Source of the DNA: VXRN01 sp963664365
Lineage (GTDB): Bacteria > Chloroflexota > Dehalococcoidia > Lucifugimonadales > UBA1123
Assembly: GCA_963664365.1 (NCBI GenBank)
Contig: OY761144.1
Span: forward strand, 2,294,001-2,358,000
Reading direction: 5' to 3'
Length of the DNA: 64,000 nt
Below, piece after piece: positions 62,500 to 64,000 of the stretch. The position numbers were made by a program, and so were the translations under genes. A model generated the notes under the pieces. The model searched no databases and was not told the origin of the DNA. It was given only the letters and a program-made list of their open reading frames with translations. Each line of letters begins with the position of its first letter. The stretch's first letter is position 1.

Positions 62500-63672
62500 C
62501 TACTCGATTACGATCTCCCAGGCGCGGTATTTTTCTATGCCGGGCCAGTCGTATTCGACGCCGAGGCCCGGGCCGGTCGGGACGTCGACGCAACCGTTCT
62601 CGTCGATGGACTCTAGCTGGTCGGAGTAGCCGCAGGCGTACACCGGGTTGACTATGTTCGACAGCTTGGGATGCACCAGGCCCATCTCGTAGAAGTTGGA
62701 GTTGCGCATGGCCGCCATGCAATGACGCTGCGCCGGCCCCGCGATGTGCAGCTCCACGTCCATTCCGTAGCCCTCGGCGGAGTGCGCGACCTTCATGACT
62801 CCGGTGATGCCGCCGTCGTACTCTGGATCCGCCCGCCAGAAGTCCGTTGCCTCAGCGGCCGCCATGTCGGCGTGCGCCTCCACCAGGTGGACGTGCTCGC
62901 CCTGTAACAGCGGCGTCTTGATCATCTTTCTGAGTTGCCGGTGGGCGTACAGCGATACGCCGCCGTCCCTCATCGGGTCTTCGTACCAGTAGTAGTCATA
63001 CTCGTCGCACGCCCTGCCGACGGCCAGGGTGTCGCCGAATGTGTCATACACGCAGCACGGGTCTGTCATGAGCGCCATCTTGCCGCCGACGCGCCGGCCG
63101 ACGGCGCGGACGGTCTCGATCTCGCGCTCGATAACCGGGTCGCCCCACGGGTGAATCTTGAAGCCCTTGTACCCCATCTCGAGGCACTGCTCGGCGAAGT
63201 CCGCGTACGCCTCCGGGCTGCTGAGGCCGTCCTTCTCCCTGTCCGCGTGATATGTGCTCGCGTAGCAGGGCAGCTTTTCTCGGTATCCTCCGAGCATCTG
63301 GTAGATGGGCGCGCCATACAGCTTCCCCGCAAGGTCCCAGAGCGCGATGTCGACAGGGCCGATGCCCATGCGGTCCTGCTTTCTGAGCAGGGACTTTGCC
63401 TGGTTGTAGAACCGCTCTCGCTCAAGCGCACTTCTGCCGATGAGATACGGACCGAACGCCTGGATCTGCTCCACAGTCCCGGGGGCGATGCTCATGTACT
63501 CGCCGGTAACGCCGATGTCGGTGTAGATACGGATTCCAAGGGCGATGCGGGCGCCTTTTGCGCCGGGCTGGTAGAAGGCCCCCATCGCAAAGCTCAGGTC
63601 TTTCCCGACGTTTTCAACCGGGAACCGGTACCGGGTCAGGCTGATCTTTTGGATAATCGGAACGTTTCCCAT
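62500..63672 (-). CDS. mandelate racemase/muconate lactonizing enzyme family protein (enolase superfamily)
   Basis: 390 aa. The N-terminal capping domain is followed by the barrel: GYKGFKIHPWGDP (the KxH/KxK base), metal ligands in MALMTDPCCVYD, YYWYEDPM and LLQGEHVHLV, and a later EYDGGITGVMK and HIAGPAQRHCMAA. It would abstract a proton alpha to a carboxylate; the reaction may be sugar-acid dehydration or racemisation. Enolase-superfamily genes are abundant in SAR202-type Chloroflexota, which agrees with the neighbouring CoA-transferase and dehydrogenase genes. Confidence 0.88.
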   Translation of the reverse strand: MGNVPIIQKISLTRYRFPVENVGKDLSFAMGAFYQPGAKGARIALGIRIYTDIGVTGEYMSIAPGTVEQIQAFGPYLIGRSALERERFYNQAKSLLRKQDRMGIGPVDIALWDLAGKLYGAPIYQMLGGYREKLPCYASTYHADREKDGLSSPEAYADFAEQCLEMGYKGFKIHPWGDPVIEREIETVRAVGRRVGGKMALMTDPCCVYDTFGDTLAVGRACDEYDYYWYEDPMRDGGVSLYAHRQLRKMIKTPLLQGEHVHLVEAHADMAAAEATDFWRADPEYDGGITGVMKVAHSAEGYGMDVELHIAGPAQRHCMAAMRNSNFYEMGLVHPKLSNIVNPVYACGYSDQLESIDENGCVDVPTGPGLGVEYDWPGIEKYRAWEIVIE

Positions 63673-63831
63673 GTCGGCGCTCCTACCTGGCTGACTTTTG
63701 GGAGTTTGGCATCCGAGCCACGCCCCCGAACTCGGGTTTATATGCGACGGCCATGAACTGACCGCTCAGTAAGGCCAGTTTACATGAGGATCAGAGCGTG
63801 AAGATACACAGCGACATGGATATATCCGCTT

Positions 63832-63880
63832 GGGCGGTTCGCGAACCGCCCCAAAGGGGGTCGGCGGGCGGGACGCCCGC
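63832..63880. repeat. two adjacent hairpin repeats
   Basis: 63832-63851 is a perfect 20-base palindrome centred on TTCGCGAA, related to 29313-29334. 63864-63880 is a second hairpin with a 7-bp stem GCGGGCG/CGCCCGC and a GGA loop. Together they look like one composite intergenic repeat, and they lie just after the stop of the gene at 63892. Confidence 0.75.
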
Positions 63881-63891
63881 GCTCCCAGGGG

Positions 63892-64000
63892 TTAGGAGTC
63901 GTCGATGTGGTCCGGGGGGCGGAGCTTGAAGCATCCTTCGGCGGGGTCGAAGTAGAGGCGGTCTTTGTTGGCAGCCAGGTTGCCCATGGCGCGGGCGAGT
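63892..64000 (-). CDS. 3' end of an unidentified gene (runs off right edge)
   Basis: 36 codons are visible: ARAMGNLAANKDRLYFDPAE, then GCFKLRPPDHIDDS and stop. Codon use is good. The product cannot be named from this end. Confidence 0.4.
   Translation of the reverse strand, partial: LARAMGNLAANKDRLYFDPAEGCFKLRPPDHIDDS

Overview
The window is a G+C-rich bacterial chromosome segment, most likely from an uncultured Chloroflexota of the Dehalococcoidia/SAR202 type. That placement is an inference from gene content: CaiB-type CoA transferases, an enolase-superfamily racemase/dehydratase, HsaA-like acyl-CoA dehydrogenase, crotonases, branched-chain ABC transporters, Uma2 proteins and lipoproteins with threonine/proline linkers. 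No rRNA or other taxonomic marker gene is present to prove it.

Layout. 1-960: the 5' part of a cas3 gene leaving the left edge, next to a tRNA-Lys. 1038-6733: a co-directional housekeeping block, with DNA repair (alkyltransferase-like protein, MutM), a Nudix hydrolase, a GNAT acetyltransferase, then the classic rpmH-rnpA-yidD-yidC-jag cluster interrupted by a PQQ-propeller lipoprotein. 6792-11659: two crotonases that each follow a copy of the same hairpin repeat, a DUF4143 ATPase and a peptide-type ABC binding lipoprotein.

11677-23076 is an accessory/defence region: a HigA antitoxin, a methyltransferase-like protein coupled to a radical-SAM protein, a type IIG-like restriction-modification enzyme, a DUF262-HEPN operon behind its own promoter, a small-protein/retropepsin pair with a broken paralogue, a SLATT-like membrane protein, an unknown protein with an internal repeat, and several decayed copies of the livF 3' end. 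22952-28132 is a complete branched-chain amino acid (Liv/HAAT) ABC transporter on the minus strand.

29362-49034 is a surface-polysaccharide locus: flippase, O-antigen ligase/polymerase, GDP-mannose 4,6-dehydratase, UDP-sugar dehydrogenase, asparagine synthase-type amidotransferase, a GT39-like mannosyltransferase, five intact GT4 glycosyltransferases plus a truncated one, and three methyltransferases. Toxin-antitoxin-like pairs (zeta-like and MazEF) sit inside it. The 31603-35047 part is clearly AT-richer and was probably acquired separately.

49098-63672 mixes toxin-antitoxin-like modules (duplicated HEPN pair, HicAB), two ATPase-plus-nuclease pairs that look like defence systems (AAA + TOPRIM at 51605-53367; AAA + PIN-like at 60796-62484) and catabolic enzymes (SDR, tandem CaiB/BaiF, S9 peptidase, acyl-CoA dehydrogenase-like, mandelate racemase family). 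The right edge holds palindromic repeats and the 3' end of an unidentified minus-strand gene.

The best candidates for incompletely described systems are the methyltransferase-like/radical-SAM pair, the AAA/TOPRIM pair, the AAA/PIN pair and the small-protein/retropepsin pair. All functional statements come from motif recognition by eye; no database search was run.
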